Of a DNA stretch of 64,000 nt, positions 23,853 to 33,581 are shown piece after piece (position 1 is the stretch's first letter; each line of letters begins with the position of its first letter). The position numbers and the translations under genes were made by a program. The DNA comes from Paenibacillus sp. ACRRX (GTDB lineage: Bacteria > Bacillota > Bacilli > Paenibacillales > Paenibacillaceae): contig NZ_JAKRNK010000001.1 of assembly GCF_022346885.1 (NCBI RefSeq), forward strand, positions 434,001 through 498,000, written 5' to 3'. Under the pieces are notes generated by a model. That model worked only from the letters and a program-made list of their open reading frames with translations, was not told the origin of the DNA and did not search any database.

Positions 23853-25115
23853 TTATCCTCTTCCGTTCATTTCAAAGTCCACGTACTCAGCAGTTGTATT
23901 TGTAGTGAACATTTCGTTGTTAATTTCTGATTCTGCCAAGGCTCTACTCCAGATTTTCAGCTGATACAAATTACCCTTGAACCGGTGATTCCTGTCTTGA
24001 ATCCAACCAGATATCACGGCACTGTCGGATACTTTTGGAGCTGCCGCCTCCCCATACTTTGTAAGGCTCTGCTTCTTTCCGTTAATGTACAATTCACTAT
24101 CGTACACATTATCATTAGAAAAAATAGCTGTTACATGTACCCATTTGTTCTTTAGAGGTTCACTAATAGTTCCATATACATCGCCTTTGCCAGTATTGAA
24201 GCCAAATAAGTGGCCCTGTATAAACAAAGTATAGGTGGAATCCCAGCTAAAGGGCATTTGAGATGAAGTTCCATCCCATTTCATCCAGAACTGTACGGTA
24301 GTTTTTCCAGTTGGTTCTTTATTTACAGGAAGATTGTCCAACATGTATCTACTGTTCATTTTAAAAGCAAGCGATGCCTTAGGAGAATCAAATAGATCCC
24401 ATTGGCCTAAGAGATGGCCTTTCTGGATTGGGGTGTTAAGCTCCTGCATATACGTTAATATATCGCCTTTTGAGAGTTCTGTACTCCAAATTTTTAGCCC
24501 AGCAAGATCTCCTCCGTAACGATACGCATCATTCCGTTCCCATCCACCTACTGTGGCTCCTTGTGACACAGAAATTGCAGCGTGTGTTCCATAAGATTGC
24601 AATTTTTGTTCTTGAGCGTTTATGTATAATCTACTTTTTTTAACATCTCCATTGCTAAATACTGCGGTAACTAGTACCCACTTGTTTTCAATATTACTAA
24701 CTGGGACACCATATAGATCTCCATTGGAAGTATTAAATCCTAAAACACCGCTATTCAACCAGATGTTATATCCTGAGTTCCAAGTAAATGGCATGACATC
24801 ATCAACACCGTTCCATTTCATCCAAAACTGAACGGTTGTCATGGCCCCTTCTTGTTGACTAACCGAGGGTACCGAGATGGGCAGCTTGAGATCATGACTA
24901 AAAGTTTTATATATTTGTGGTGAAGGAGAATAGCCTGACAAATCCTCATCCGCTTTGATCACCTTGATCAGATTGCCATTGGCATCATATTTGTATTGGT
25001 AAATTGGGCTGGCGTAGACTATGGAGTTACACATTAGAAAAAGTGTTAGTATATTAGACTCTTTCCCTGGAAGCTTGAGATAAATCCCTTCAAAATTAAT
25101 TCCTCCTGAATTCAT
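23853..25115 (-). CDS. Secreted YD-motif protein with two LamG/concanavalin-like domains, N-terminus possibly frameshifted
   Basis: 420 codons as read from ATG 25115. A hydrophobic stretch (LTLFLMCNSIVYAS) precedes PIYQYKYDANGNLIKV, a clear YD repeat, and then come two copies of a roughly 170-residue LamG-like domain. Each copy has VQFWMKWNG or VQFWMKWDG, NKWVxVTAxFSN, LYINxxxQ and an LKIWS ending, so they are carbohydrate- or protein-binding beta sandwiches. The start is odd: AGGAGG lies inside the frame, ahead of TTG (MKGFISSFQGKSLIY) in a different frame. One added base would fuse that positively charged start to the hydrophobic stretch as an ordinary signal peptide. So either a frameshift has broken the signal, or an unusual start is used. 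Confidence 0.7.
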   Translation of the reverse strand: MNSGGINFEGIYLKLPGKESNILTLFLMCNSIVYASPIYQYKYDANGNLIKVIKADEDLSGYSPSPQIYKTFSHDLKLPISVPSVSQQEGAMTTVQFWMKWNGVDDVMPFTWNSGYNIWLNSGVLGFNTSNGDLYGVPVSNIENKWVLVTAVFSNGDVKKSRLYINAQEQKLQSYGTHAAISVSQGATVGGWERNDAYRYGGDLAGLKIWSTELSKGDILTYMQELNTPIQKGHLLGQWDLFDSPKASLAFKMNSRYMLDNLPVNKEPTGKTTVQFWMKWDGTSSQMPFSWDSTYTLFIQGHLFGFNTGKGDVYGTISEPLKNKWVHVTAIFSNDNVYDSELYINGKKQSLTKYGEAAAPKVSDSAVISGWIQDRNHRFKGNLYQLKIWSRALAESEINNEMFTTNTTAEYVDFEMNGRG

Positions 25116-25200
25116 GTAATAGTTAGATAATATTACCTGTCACAATATAACAGCATACTATATATTAGAATTTAGCACTATGTAAATAATAGGGGGATCT

Positions 25201-27102
25201 ATGAGAAAAATAAGAATAGTAATGGTATTTGTCTTGAGTATGATTCTCGTGGTTGCTGACCATACAGCCTATGCCGCGGTATCTGCTAATACTTTGCATA
25301 ATACATTTGAGAAAGATGTCAATGACAGCTTAGGGATGGTAGTTGAGCAACAAAGTGAGGTTGGAGGATATTTGTCAGGCATATTGCCTGAAGGTTCTAC
25401 AGTTCCAAGTCCGGATATGGGAGTCTATGCGAAGAATGGACAGTATTTTTACAGGATAGCAGGTACAGATAATAGCTCGATCAAAGATAGTTTTATATAT
25501 TATAAGTTATATGATGGGCTGGATCTAAAGGTAGATCAAGGAATGGTTCTTAGTTATTGGATTTATCATCACGGTGGGCAGCAAAGTAAAAAAATCGCGA
25601 TAGACCTCATATTTGACGATAGTACGACATTACGTGATTCAGGTGTAACAGACCAGACTGGTAGTAGAGTTCATCCCGCATTTCGAAATACGTCGTTAAA
25701 TGAGTGGCATCATGTGCAAATAAAGCTGGATTTGTTCAGCGGCAAGAAGATAAAAAAGGTGTTAGTTGGCTATGATGACCTCACAAATGATGAAGTAGGC
25801 TCCTTCCGGGCCTATTTAGATGATATTTATATTGGGCCATCACAAGCGCTAGATGCCAAGATTTTGACTAGTCAGTTGCCTGATGTTCTATACGCTGGTG
25901 AAGATTATATGGCTAATATCACTGTTAAAAACGTGGGCTCTCAAGAATGGTCGGAGTCAATGAGCGTTCGCTTAGGTGCTGTAGACGATGGAGATTCTTT
26001 CGCGCTAGGGAGACATGTGATTCCTGCAGGACAAAATATTAAGTACGGGGATACATATACTTTTGCCTTTTCAATGAAAGCACCGGATAAACCGGGCGTT
26101 TATACGACGGATTGGCGTATGGTTCAAGATGGAGTGAGTTGGTTTGGGGATACGGTAGCTAAGCAGGTCAGAGTGAAGGAGAGGGAAGCTTTAAATGCCG
26201 AGATAACGGCGTATAGATTACCTGATTTTCTATATGCAGGGGAAGAATATACGGCAAGCATTACGGTGAAAAATACGGGCACTCACGAGTGGTCAGAGTC
26301 GACGAGTGTGCGCTTAGGTGCTGTAGACGATGGAGATTCATTTGCGTTAGGTAGACATTTTATTCCTATAGGACAAAAAATCAAGTATGGGGATACATAT
26401 ACCTTTACATTTCCAATGAAAGCACCGGATAAACCGGGTGCATATACGACGGACTGGCGTATGGTGCAAGATGGAGTAACTTGGTTCGGGAATACGGTGA
26501 CCAAGCAGGTTAGGGTAAGAGAGAAAGTAAATGTAAACAAAGACAAATTAAGCACGTATTATTATGATCCCAATAACCAATTGGCGTATATAATATCGGC
26601 TAATCAGAAGAAAGAGTATGTATATGATGAATTAGGTCGGCTGCGCTCTACATCTACCAGTCGTAACCTCATTCCTAATCACAGCTTTGAGCGGTCAGAA
26701 TTATGGCAATTATCCCCTCATATGAGTTATGATTCGTTAAAGTCGACTGACGGCAGTAAGTCAATTAAGTTTGCAGCAGAAAATGAAGTCGTCAGTACTA
26801 CATCAGATTCCGTGCTTATCCCAGTACTCTCTTCGCAAAAGTACGTCCTGAGTGCAAGCCTTTTTAACAGTTTAACGAAAGGCAGCTTTTACGTTGATAT
26901 GTTAGAACTGGATGAAAGCAATAATGTAGTTCTGGATCATGCAGGCTATTATTCGGGGGAACAGCAAAAGTGGAATCATGGCACGGTAGCATTCGTGACA
27001 AATAGTAAAACCGTTCATGTGCTCGTACGAGTGGTTGCAGATAGCGGGGCAACTGGGACAGCATATGCGGACAATATCAAATTAGAACGAGCGAAAAACT
27101 AG
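25201..27102 (+). CDS. Secreted YD-motif protein with NBR1-Ig-like repeats and jelly-roll-type ends
   Basis: 633 residues, ATG near AGGGGGATCT. Signal peptide to about residue 27 (MRKIRIVMVFVLSMI, cut near AYA-AV). Residues about 30-215 form a jelly-roll-type domain (SLNEWHHVQIKLDLF and YLDDIYIGP). Two near-identical Ig-like repeats at about 218-330 and 335-445 each carry N-V/T-G-x-x-E-WSES and the TDWRMVQDGVxWFG ending, as in NBR1-central-domain-like folds. Residues about 451-490 carry two YD motifs (YYYDPNNQL, YVYDELGRL), and the C-terminus is another ligand-binding sandwich (AYADNIKLE). It is divergent from the LamG gene. Probably a secreted or wall-located adhesion-type partner; no enzyme motif. 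Confidence 0.75.
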   Translation: MRKIRIVMVFVLSMILVVADHTAYAAVSANTLHNTFEKDVNDSLGMVVEQQSEVGGYLSGILPEGSTVPSPDMGVYAKNGQYFYRIAGTDNSSIKDSFIYYKLYDGLDLKVDQGMVLSYWIYHHGGQQSKKIAIDLIFDDSTTLRDSGVTDQTGSRVHPAFRNTSLNEWHHVQIKLDLFSGKKIKKVLVGYDDLTNDEVGSFRAYLDDIYIGPSQALDAKILTSQLPDVLYAGEDYMANITVKNVGSQEWSESMSVRLGAVDDGDSFALGRHVIPAGQNIKYGDTYTFAFSMKAPDKPGVYTTDWRMVQDGVSWFGDTVAKQVRVKEREALNAEITAYRLPDFLYAGEEYTASITVKNTGTHEWSESTSVRLGAVDDGDSFALGRHFIPIGQKIKYGDTYTFTFPMKAPDKPGAYTTDWRMVQDGVTWFGNTVTKQVRVREKVNVNKDKLSTYYYDPNNQLAYIISANQKKEYVYDELGRLRSTSTSRNLIPNHSFERSELWQLSPHMSYDSLKSTDGSKSIKFAAENEVVSTTSDSVLIPVLSSQKYVLSASLFNSLTKGSFYVDMLELDESNNVVLDHAGYYSGEQQKWNHGTVAFVTNSKTVHVLVRVVADSGATGTAYADNIKLERAKN

Positions 27103-27121
27103 CTGATTCAGCTAGTTTTTC
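27094..27121 (+). terminator. Terminator overlapping the stop of the NBR1-Ig gene
   Basis: AAAAACTAGCTG (27094-27105) pairs with CAGCTAGTTTTT (27109-27120). The stop codon lies inside the left arm. Confidence 0.88.
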
Positions 27122-27122
27122 T

Positions 27123-27672
27123 GCATTTGTATAGTCAAGGAGACGTTGTAACCACCCGTGATGTGATGAAACTAGCAAGCGCATATCATAAAAAGGAGTA
27201 AATCGCGTCCTTCATCTATCATACTATCCATGCTAATTACTCTCATAAATATTTTACCAGTGTTACGCATAAACAGTGCAAAGCGACGACGCTGTAAATC
27301 GTTCGCAAGAGGTGGATAGTATGCATTTATTTACTTTCTGCAATGGTGAAGCTGCACGGATTTGTTGGCTGTAACAAATTTTATGAATGCGCTTTCCATG
27401 ACGCGAATATGTATCGATATCTCACGATTTAGCGTATTTGGGCGTCAATAGTGTCCATATATGATGAACCAGACTTGTGTTGAATGCTGCTCTAGTATAA
27501 GGAACATCAGCTTTATCGCATTGTAAAAATAGATCTCGTAACAATCTTTAAAATAATATTAATCATTTATAAATATTTTCCATCATTTTACTACCCGTGC
27601 ACTAGAGTAGGTGGTACAATGTTGAGGAAAATATAACCTTCACACAAAGTACAAATTTGAGAGGGGAAATAA
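27123..27672. other. Gene-free region before the peptide transporter operon
   Basis: About 550 bases, AT-rich, with no frame I can support on either strand. The operon promoter is presumably in the last 100 bases, but I cannot place it with confidence. Confidence 0.45.
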
Positions 27673-27673
27673 T

Positions 27674-29395
27674 GTGGTAAAAAAGAAGTGGACGTCCTTA
27701 ATGCTGATTGTGGTACTTATTGGGAGCTTGTTATCCGCGTGCAGTAGTTCAAATTCAACTACGAACCCACCTAAGGAACAACCTAAGCCATCCGACACCA
27801 AGACCGAACCAGTAAAGGAAAATACGGTGCAGACACCGAAAGACGGAGGCGCCATTACGCTAGGCACCTTCACAGACATCGTGACAGCGAATCCGCTATT
27901 TGCCAGCGACACTTCTTCAGGCGATGCCATTAACTTGATTTTTGCTAATTTGTACGATGTTGATCGTAAAGCCAATGTTGTAGCAGAGCCTTGGTCGCTA
28001 GCGGCAGAACTGCCGCAGATCAGTGAGGACTCCAAGACTTATACGATCAAATTAAAGCCGGAAGCCAAATGGAGCGACGGCCAACCGGTTACGGCCGACG
28101 ATCTTATCTTTTCCATTAATACTACCCGCAACCCGGATGTTGGCTCACCAGGTATTAGCTCCTTCGATAAGGTAGACACTGTGACCAAAGTGGATGCCAA
28201 TACGGTTCAAATCAAGCTGAAGCAAGTATATGCCCCATTCCTCTACTCCCTTAGACTCAGTCTTATCCCTAACCACATCTTAAAAGATGTCCCTGCAAAA
28301 GAACTCAAAAAGCACCCATTTGGTGCAGACCCAACGAAGACGGTAACCAACGGACCATGGAAATGGACCGAATGGAAACAGAAACAGTACTTAAGCTTTG
28401 ATATCGATCCAAGCTATTGGGGGGCTAAGAAACCTCATATCGCTAAGGTCGTGTACAAAATATACGCCGATCAAAATACGGAAGTACAGGCGCTGATTAA
28501 AGGTGACATTGATAGCGTCTCGGCTATTCCGGTTACACAGCTTGCCGCTGTTCAGAGCAAAGAAAATCTGAATGTCGTGCTTGCCCCAGGGCCGCTGTAT
28601 GAATACCTCGGCTTTAACTTTAAGGGCGAGAACTTCCCGGGCAACGTAAGCTTGTTTACGGGGGAGAAGACTAGACAGGCAATCGCCTACGCGCTTAACC
28701 GCCAAGGTATGGTTGACAACATTTTGAAAGGAACCGGCAAGCTGATGAATTCGCCATTCTTGCCAGGCTCGTGGGCAGATCCTGGAGAGGCTGCCGTCAA
28801 TTATAGCTATGATGGGGCACAAGCGAAGAAGCTGCTGGAAGAGGACGGCTGGAAAGTCGGTGACGATGGTGTATTAACGAAGGATGGCAATCGCTTCTCC
28901 TTTGAGCTGCAGTACAATACAGGCAACAACCGCCGCGAACAAGTGGCTGCTGTTATTCAACAGAACTTAAAAGATGTAGGCATCGAGGTCAAGCCAAGAG
29001 GAATCGACTTTGCGGCATGGCAGGAACAGAACATTAATCCAGGGAAATATCAAGCTATTTTAGCTGCTTGGTCTTTGACAGATCCTGATCCGAACTCGGA
29101 AAGTATTTTCTCTTCAAAATATTTCCCGCCAGGACAAAATGCAGGCTGGTATAAAAATGATAAGTTGGATCAATTGTGGGTGAAAGGGTACTCTGTCGTT
29201 GATCAGAATGAGCGCAAGAAAGTGTATCAGGAAATTGGCAAAGAAATTTCTACTAATCTTCCTTATGTATTCCTATATCAATACGGAACACCGCAAGGCT
29301 TAGGTCCTAAAGTCAAATATGCAGAAGAAGATAAACCAGAACCTTCACTTGCATACGGTTATATGTTCCGCATTATCAACTGGTGGGTTGAATAA
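27674..29395 (+). CDS. Oligopeptide/dipeptide ABC transporter substrate-binding lipoprotein (SBP family 5)
   Basis: 573 residues from GTG after GAGGGGAA. The signal peptide ends in LLSACSSS, so it is lipid-anchored on the outer face. A Pro/Thr-rich spacer follows, then the family 5 binding fold: LGTFTDIVTANPLFASDTSS, the family signature around AEWSDGQPVTADDLIF (KWSDG here), VTNGPWKW, and the C-terminal lobe with IAYALNRQGMV. It captures peptides or similar solutes and hands them to the two permeases downstream. A terminator-like hairpin separates it from the permease genes and could set its higher expression. Substrate specificity is not readable. Confidence 0.92.
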   Translation: MVKKKWTSLMLIVVLIGSLLSACSSSNSTTNPPKEQPKPSDTKTEPVKENTVQTPKDGGAITLGTFTDIVTANPLFASDTSSGDAINLIFANLYDVDRKANVVAEPWSLAAELPQISEDSKTYTIKLKPEAKWSDGQPVTADDLIFSINTTRNPDVGSPGISSFDKVDTVTKVDANTVQIKLKQVYAPFLYSLRLSLIPNHILKDVPAKELKKHPFGADPTKTVTNGPWKWTEWKQKQYLSFDIDPSYWGAKKPHIAKVVYKIYADQNTEVQALIKGDIDSVSAIPVTQLAAVQSKENLNVVLAPGPLYEYLGFNFKGENFPGNVSLFTGEKTRQAIAYALNRQGMVDNILKGTGKLMNSPFLPGSWADPGEAAVNYSYDGAQAKKLLEEDGWKVGDDGVLTKDGNRFSFELQYNTGNNRREQVAAVIQQNLKDVGIEVKPRGIDFAAWQEQNINPGKYQAILAAWSLTDPDPNSESIFSSKYFPPGQNAGWYKNDKLDQLWVKGYSVVDQNERKKVYQEIGKEISTNLPYVFLYQYGTPQGLGPKVKYAEEDKPEPSLAYGYMFRIINWWVE

Positions 29396-29423
29396 GGTCA
29401 ACAACCATTAGACAACACCGGAC

Positions 29424-29453
29424 GAGGGGAGGGGAGTTAACTCCCTCCCCTTT
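29424..29453 (+). terminator. Partial terminator between binding protein and permease genes
   Basis: A G-rich arm (GGGGAGGGGAGTT) pairs with AACTCCCTCCCC with a small bulge, followed by TTTAT. It lies inside the operon, so it probably acts as an attenuator giving more binding protein than membrane subunits. Confidence 0.65.
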
Positions 29454-29474
29454 ATGGTTTAGGAGGATTATTTC

Positions 29475-30446
29475 ATGACGGAATTCCTGATCCGCCGCGT
29501 ACTTCAGTCGCTGCTAGTTATATTTCTGATCTCGATCGTGACCTTCGGTCTCATCCATGCGGCCCCAGGGGGACCGACACAGATCTTTCTATCACCGGGC
29601 TTATCTCAGGAAGCGGGCAGAATTCAAGCACATAACCTGGGATTGGATCAGCCGGTATATATTCAATATGCACGATGGCTGGGCGACATGCTGCAAGGAG
29701 ATCTTGGACAGACATTTAAGAACAATCTCCCCGTCTCGGATATTCTCTGGCCTACTGTGCAGAACACAGTCATTTTAATGGGAGTTGCTTGGCTGTTCGC
29801 AATGCTGATTGCAATTCCTTGGGGAATTTATAACAGTACGTCTGAATATGGAATCTCTGATCAGACAGCATCGATGATTTCCTACATCGGATTTGCTATG
29901 CCTGTATTTTGGTTTGGTATTATGCTGCAGGAACTTATATCGATCAAATGGGATCTGCTTCCTTTGTCCGACATGTACACGATGGGGAAAGAAGGTAATA
30001 TTGGCGACCTTTTCATGCATTTAATTCTTCCCGTTTCTGTTCTGACATTGGGATTTTTGGCTTCATATGTTAAATATTCACGCACAAGCATGTTGGAGGT
30101 ACTCGATCAAGACTACATTCGAACAGCACGGGCTAAAGGAATGAAGGAAAGAAGAGTCGTGTTCCGTCATGCGTTGCGAAATGCGATGATACCGATTATT
30201 ACGATTTTAGGGCTGGATTTACCTATTCTAGTAGGGGGTGCTGCTATTACAGAAAGTGTATTTAACTGGCCTGGCATGGGACGACTGTTTATCGAAATGG
30301 CAGTTGCCCGGGAATACTCAGTCTTGATGGCAATTACGCTCATTACAGCTGTTATCGTGGTTATCGGAAATTTAATCGCAGATATTTTGTATGCTATCGT
30401 AGATCCTCGTGTACAGATTGGTCGTAAAGGGGGCGTCTCATCATGA
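29475..30446 (+). CDS. Oligopeptide ABC transporter permease (OppB/DppB/AppB type)
   Basis: 323 residues, ATG after TAGGAGGA. Typical N-terminus (FLIRRVLQSLLVIFLISIVTF) and APGGP motif, about six membrane segments, and the EAA loop that contacts the ATPase (RTARAKGMKERRVVFRHALRNA). It forms half of the membrane channel with the next gene, whose start overlaps its stop by ATGA, so the two are translationally coupled. Second gene of the five-gene transporter operon. Confidence 0.93.
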   Translation: MTEFLIRRVLQSLLVIFLISIVTFGLIHAAPGGPTQIFLSPGLSQEAGRIQAHNLGLDQPVYIQYARWLGDMLQGDLGQTFKNNLPVSDILWPTVQNTVILMGVAWLFAMLIAIPWGIYNSTSEYGISDQTASMISYIGFAMPVFWFGIMLQELISIKWDLLPLSDMYTMGKEGNIGDLFMHLILPVSVLTLGFLASYVKYSRTSMLEVLDQDYIRTARAKGMKERRVVFRHALRNAMIPIITILGLDLPILVGGAAITESVFNWPGMGRLFIEMAVAREYSVLMAITLITAVIVVIGNLIADILYAIVDPRVQIGRKGGVSS

Positions 30447-31435
30447 GCGTGGCCAACCTCAAAGAGCTTCAGCCTGAGCCTGGACGTGACACAGATCTTC
30501 AACCCGTCCTCCCTCTTCCTCCCTCTGAGAAACCAATTGGCTTGTGGCAAATGGCATTTAAGAAATTTATGAGCAATCCATTTGCCGTGTCAGGACTAGT
30601 TGTTTTGTTATTTTTCGTGATCGTTGCCCTCTCCGCTCGTGTTATCGCTCCTTACGATCCGGCTGCCATCGATTTATTAAATGCGAACCTGCCAGCAGGC
30701 AGTCCCAACCATCTGTTCGGAACAGATGAACTGGGACGAGACATCTTGACGCGACTCATCTACAGCAGTCAAGTATCCCTCTTGGTTGGTTTTTCTGTGG
30801 CAATCATCTCTGTGGTGATCGGAACGATCATCGGATCGGTTTCAGGCTATTTTGGCGGCTTCGTAGACACTTTTTTTATGCGAATCGTAGATGTGATGAA
30901 TTCCATTCCAACATTGTTTCTAAATATTTTGGTGCTTTCTATTTTTGGTTCTAAGTTCAGCTACATGATCATAATCATGGGATTTACAAGCTGGATGGGT
31001 TCTGCGCGGCTCGTTCGTGGTACGTTCCTGCAGCTTCGTGAGATGCAGTATGTAGAGGCGGCGAGAGCAATTGGTGTATCAAGTTGGTCTATTATTGGGC
31101 GGCATTTGCTCCGTAATTCAACAGCTCCAATTATCGTTAACGCTACGTTAATGGTAGGGGGGGCCATATTAGCCGAGTCAGGATTATCTTATTTGGGATT
31201 AGGTGTCCAGCTTCCGGATACGAGTTGGGGACTCATGTTAAGCAACGCACAGCAATTTATGTTGGTAGATCCCATGCAAGCGCTTTATCCTGGGCTGTGC
31301 ATCTTTTTAGTCGTCCTAGCTGTCAACTTTATCGGGGATGGCATTCGCGACGCATTTGACCCGCGCAAGAAAGTGAAAATTCCACGCAGGAGGTTACAGC
31401 AATGGCGGGAAAACTTCTTGAAATCCAAAATTTGA
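30443..31435 (+). CDS. Oligopeptide ABC transporter permease (OppC/DppC/AppC type)
   Basis: 330 residues. A cytoplasmic Pro-rich N-terminus precedes the first membrane segment (FAVSGLVVLLFFVIV). FGTDELGRDILTRLIYSSQVSL is the family hallmark, and the EAA loop reads EAARAIGVSSWSIIGRHLLRN. It pairs with the upstream permease. Its stop overlaps the start of the first ATPase gene by 34 bases, so expression is tightly linked. Confidence 0.93.
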   Translation: MSVANLKELQPEPGRDTDLQPVLPLPPSEKPIGLWQMAFKKFMSNPFAVSGLVVLLFFVIVALSARVIAPYDPAAIDLLNANLPAGSPNHLFGTDELGRDILTRLIYSSQVSLLVGFSVAIISVVIGTIIGSVSGYFGGFVDTFFMRIVDVMNSIPTLFLNILVLSIFGSKFSYMIIIMGFTSWMGSARLVRGTFLQLREMQYVEAARAIGVSSWSIIGRHLLRNSTAPIIVNATLMVGGAILAESGLSYLGLGVQLPDTSWGLMLSNAQQFMLVDPMQALYPGLCIFLVVLAVNFIGDGIRDAFDPRKKVKIPRRRLQQWRENFLKSKI

Positions 31436-32424
31436 CCACGGGATTTGTAACTGAGAAAGGGATTGCCAAAGCCACGGACCGAATATCCCTCAGCGTGGAA
31501 AAGGGCAAGACCCTCTGTATCGTAGGAGAATCCGGCAGTGGCAAAAGTGTCGCCTCGCTATCCATTATGCGGCTCGTCAATTATGCTGGCGGAACGATCT
31601 TTGAGGGCAGTATTCGTTTTAATGGAGATGATCTGGCTGCCAAGTCACAGAAAGATATGATTCAGATTCGCGGCGAGCGAATTGCGATGATATTTCAGGA
31701 CCCGATGTCTGCGCTTAATCCTGTCTTTACAATTGGCGACCAGATCGCGGAGAGCCTACAGCTGCATCAGCGGATTAGCCGCCCAGAGGCATGGCGGCAA
31801 GCCGTTGATATGCTGCATATGGTCGGGATACCTGACCCGGAGCTGCGCGCCAAGCAATACCCGCATGAGATGTCGGGCGGGATGCGGCAGCGGGTTGTGA
31901 TAGCGATGGCGCTGGTATGCAAGCCCGCGCTGTTAATTGCCGATGAGCCTACAACCGCACTAGATGTAACGGTCCAAGCTCAGATTCTAGAACTGCTGCG
32001 ACGCTTGCAGGATGAGCTAGGTATGGCGATTGTACTCATTACCCACGATATGGGGGTAGCGGCAGAGATGGCCGACCGGATCGCGGTAATGTACGCAGGC
32101 AAGATCGTGGAAGAGGGAACGGTTCTGGATATTTTTGATCATCCGTCACATCCTTACACGATTGGCCTGCTTAATTCCATTCCGGGATTGGAGGGCACAC
32201 GAGGCGAGGAGTTGTATACGATCCCAGGAACGATACCCAGCATTAATAACCTTCCTGCGGGATGTCGCTTTAACCCTCGATGCGTAAAGGCGGAAGATAA
32301 ATGTCGCCAGCAAGAGCCAGGACTAAATGAATATCGATCGGATCATTACGTCGCCTGCTTGCTTTATGGCTCTGAGGGAGCAACGAATCCAGTTGATTCC
32401 GTTACGGAGGTGCACCGCTCATGA
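31402..32424 (+). CDS. Oligopeptide ABC transporter ATP-binding protein (OppD/DppD type)
   Basis: 340 residues. Walker [10 protein letters not shown]-loop [12 protein letters not shown], signature MSGGMRQR, Walker [15 protein letters not shown] and switch His in ITHDMG are all intact. The C-terminal OppD/F domain carries the Cys cluster usual in this branch ([18 protein letters not shown]), often linked to an iron-sulfur site. It energises the permeases together with the next gene, which it overlaps by ATGA. Confidence 0.94.
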   Translation: MAGKLLEIQNLTTGFVTEKGIAKATDRISLSVEKGKTLCIVGESGSGKSVASLSIMRLVNYAGGTIFEGSIRFNGDDLAAKSQKDMIQIRGERIAMIFQDPMSALNPVFTIGDQIAESLQLHQRISRPEAWRQAVDMLHMVGIPDPELRAKQYPHEMSGGMRQRVVIAMALVCKPALLIADEPTTALDVTVQAQILELLRRLQDELGMAIVLITHDMGVAAEMADRIAVMYAGKIVEEGTVLDIFDHPSHPYTIGLLNSIPGLEGTRGEELYTIPGTIPSINNLPAGCRFNPRCVKAEDKCRQQEPGLNEYRSDHYVACLLYGSEGATNPVDSVTEVHRS

Positions 32425-33419
32425 CACAACAGCCGCTTATTGATGTCCAACATCTTAAAAAGTATTTTCCAATCAAGACAGGACTGTTGAATCGGGTAAT
32501 CGGTCATGTGAAGGCAGTGGACGATGTTACCTTTGGTATTCATCAGGGGGAGACATTCGGGCTTGTTGGCGAATCCGGCTGCGGGAAGTCAACGCTGGGG
32601 CGGGCAATTTTACAGCTGCAGAAGCCGACAAGCGGGGAAGTGTTCTTTGATGGCCGAAGCGTACAGCAAATGAATGCGAAGCAGTTGCGTCATTTGCGGC
32701 AGGATATGCAAATTATTTTCCAAGATCCGTTTGGATCGCTCAACCCACGGTTCCATATTCGGGATATTATCGGTGAGCCTTTACGTGTTCATCAACAAGT
32801 ATCGGCTGCGGAGATTGATAAAAGAGTAGTGGAACTTATGGAACTGGTAGGCTTGGATGCGACAAGGCGCAATCGTTATCCGCATGAGTTCTCAGGTGGA
32901 CAACGGCAGCGTATCGGCATCGCCAGGGCAATAGCGTTAAATCCACGCTTTATTGTAGCGGATGAAGCGGTGTCAGCATTGGATGTGTCCGTCCAGTCGC
33001 AAGTATTAAATCTATTGATGAAGCTCCAAAAGGAACTCGGATTAACGTTCCTCTTTATTGCGCATGGACTAAATGTAGTCCGTCATATATCAGATCGCAT
33101 CGGCGTGATGTATCTGGGCAGGCTGGTAGAAGTTGGCCGTACGGAGGAGTTGTTTGCTAATCCGAGGCATCCTTACACAGCTGCATTGTTGTCGGCTATT
33201 CCACGACCTTCTCCGCACCGGAAGCAGGAACGGATTGTATTGCAAGGAGATGTTCCTTCTCCTGCCAACCCACCGTCGGGATGCCGGTTCCATCCGCGCT
33301 GTATTTACGCGCAGGACAAGTGTCGTGTCCTATCGCCCGAGCTTGTCACGATGACAGCGGATCGCCAAGTTGCTTGTCATTATCCATTGGAGGCGATTCC
33401 GCATTCAGTAGTCATCTAA
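32421..33419 (+). CDS. Oligopeptide ABC transporter ATP-binding protein (OppF/AppF type)
   Basis: 332 residues. Walker [10 protein letters not shown]-loop [13 protein letters not shown], signature FSGGQRQR, and a Walker B region reading [10 protein letters not shown] where most relatives have DEPVSALD. The switch His is kept but the next residue is Gly ([12 protein letters not shown] instead of IAHDLSVVRHIS). The catalytic Glu and His remain, so activity is expected, though the paired changes are unusual. The C-terminal Cys cluster is present ([17 protein letters not shown]). Last gene of the operon. Confidence 0.93.
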   Translation: MTQQPLIDVQHLKKYFPIKTGLLNRVIGHVKAVDDVTFGIHQGETFGLVGESGCGKSTLGRAILQLQKPTSGEVFFDGRSVQQMNAKQLRHLRQDMQIIFQDPFGSLNPRFHIRDIIGEPLRVHQQVSAAEIDKRVVELMELVGLDATRRNRYPHEFSGGQRQRIGIARAIALNPRFIVADEAVSALDVSVQSQVLNLLMKLQKELGLTFLFIAHGLNVVRHISDRIGVMYLGRLVEVGRTEELFANPRHPYTAALLSAIPRPSPHRKQERIVLQGDVPSPANPPSGCRFHPRCIYAQDKCRVLSPELVTMTADRQVACHYPLEAIPHSVVI

Positions 33420-33502
33420 TAGCAGGTTATGATTCGGATGTGAAAGATTGTGATAACGGCTGAGATATCAAGTAAGACTCAAGTTACACGAAATGACAAA
33501 CA

Positions 33503-33538
33503 AGCCTTTGGAGGATCAATAGCGATCATCCAAGGGCT
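33503..33538. terminator. Hairpin after the peptide transporter operon
   Basis: AGCCTTTGGAGGATC pairs with GATCATCCAAGGGCT at 13 of 15 positions. It lies between the operon and the convergent XRE-cupin gene. The T tail is weak. Confidence 0.55.
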
Positions 33539-33581
33539 CGTTGTGTAAACTGGGGTGCAAACCGTCGAGCAGAGACAAGGG

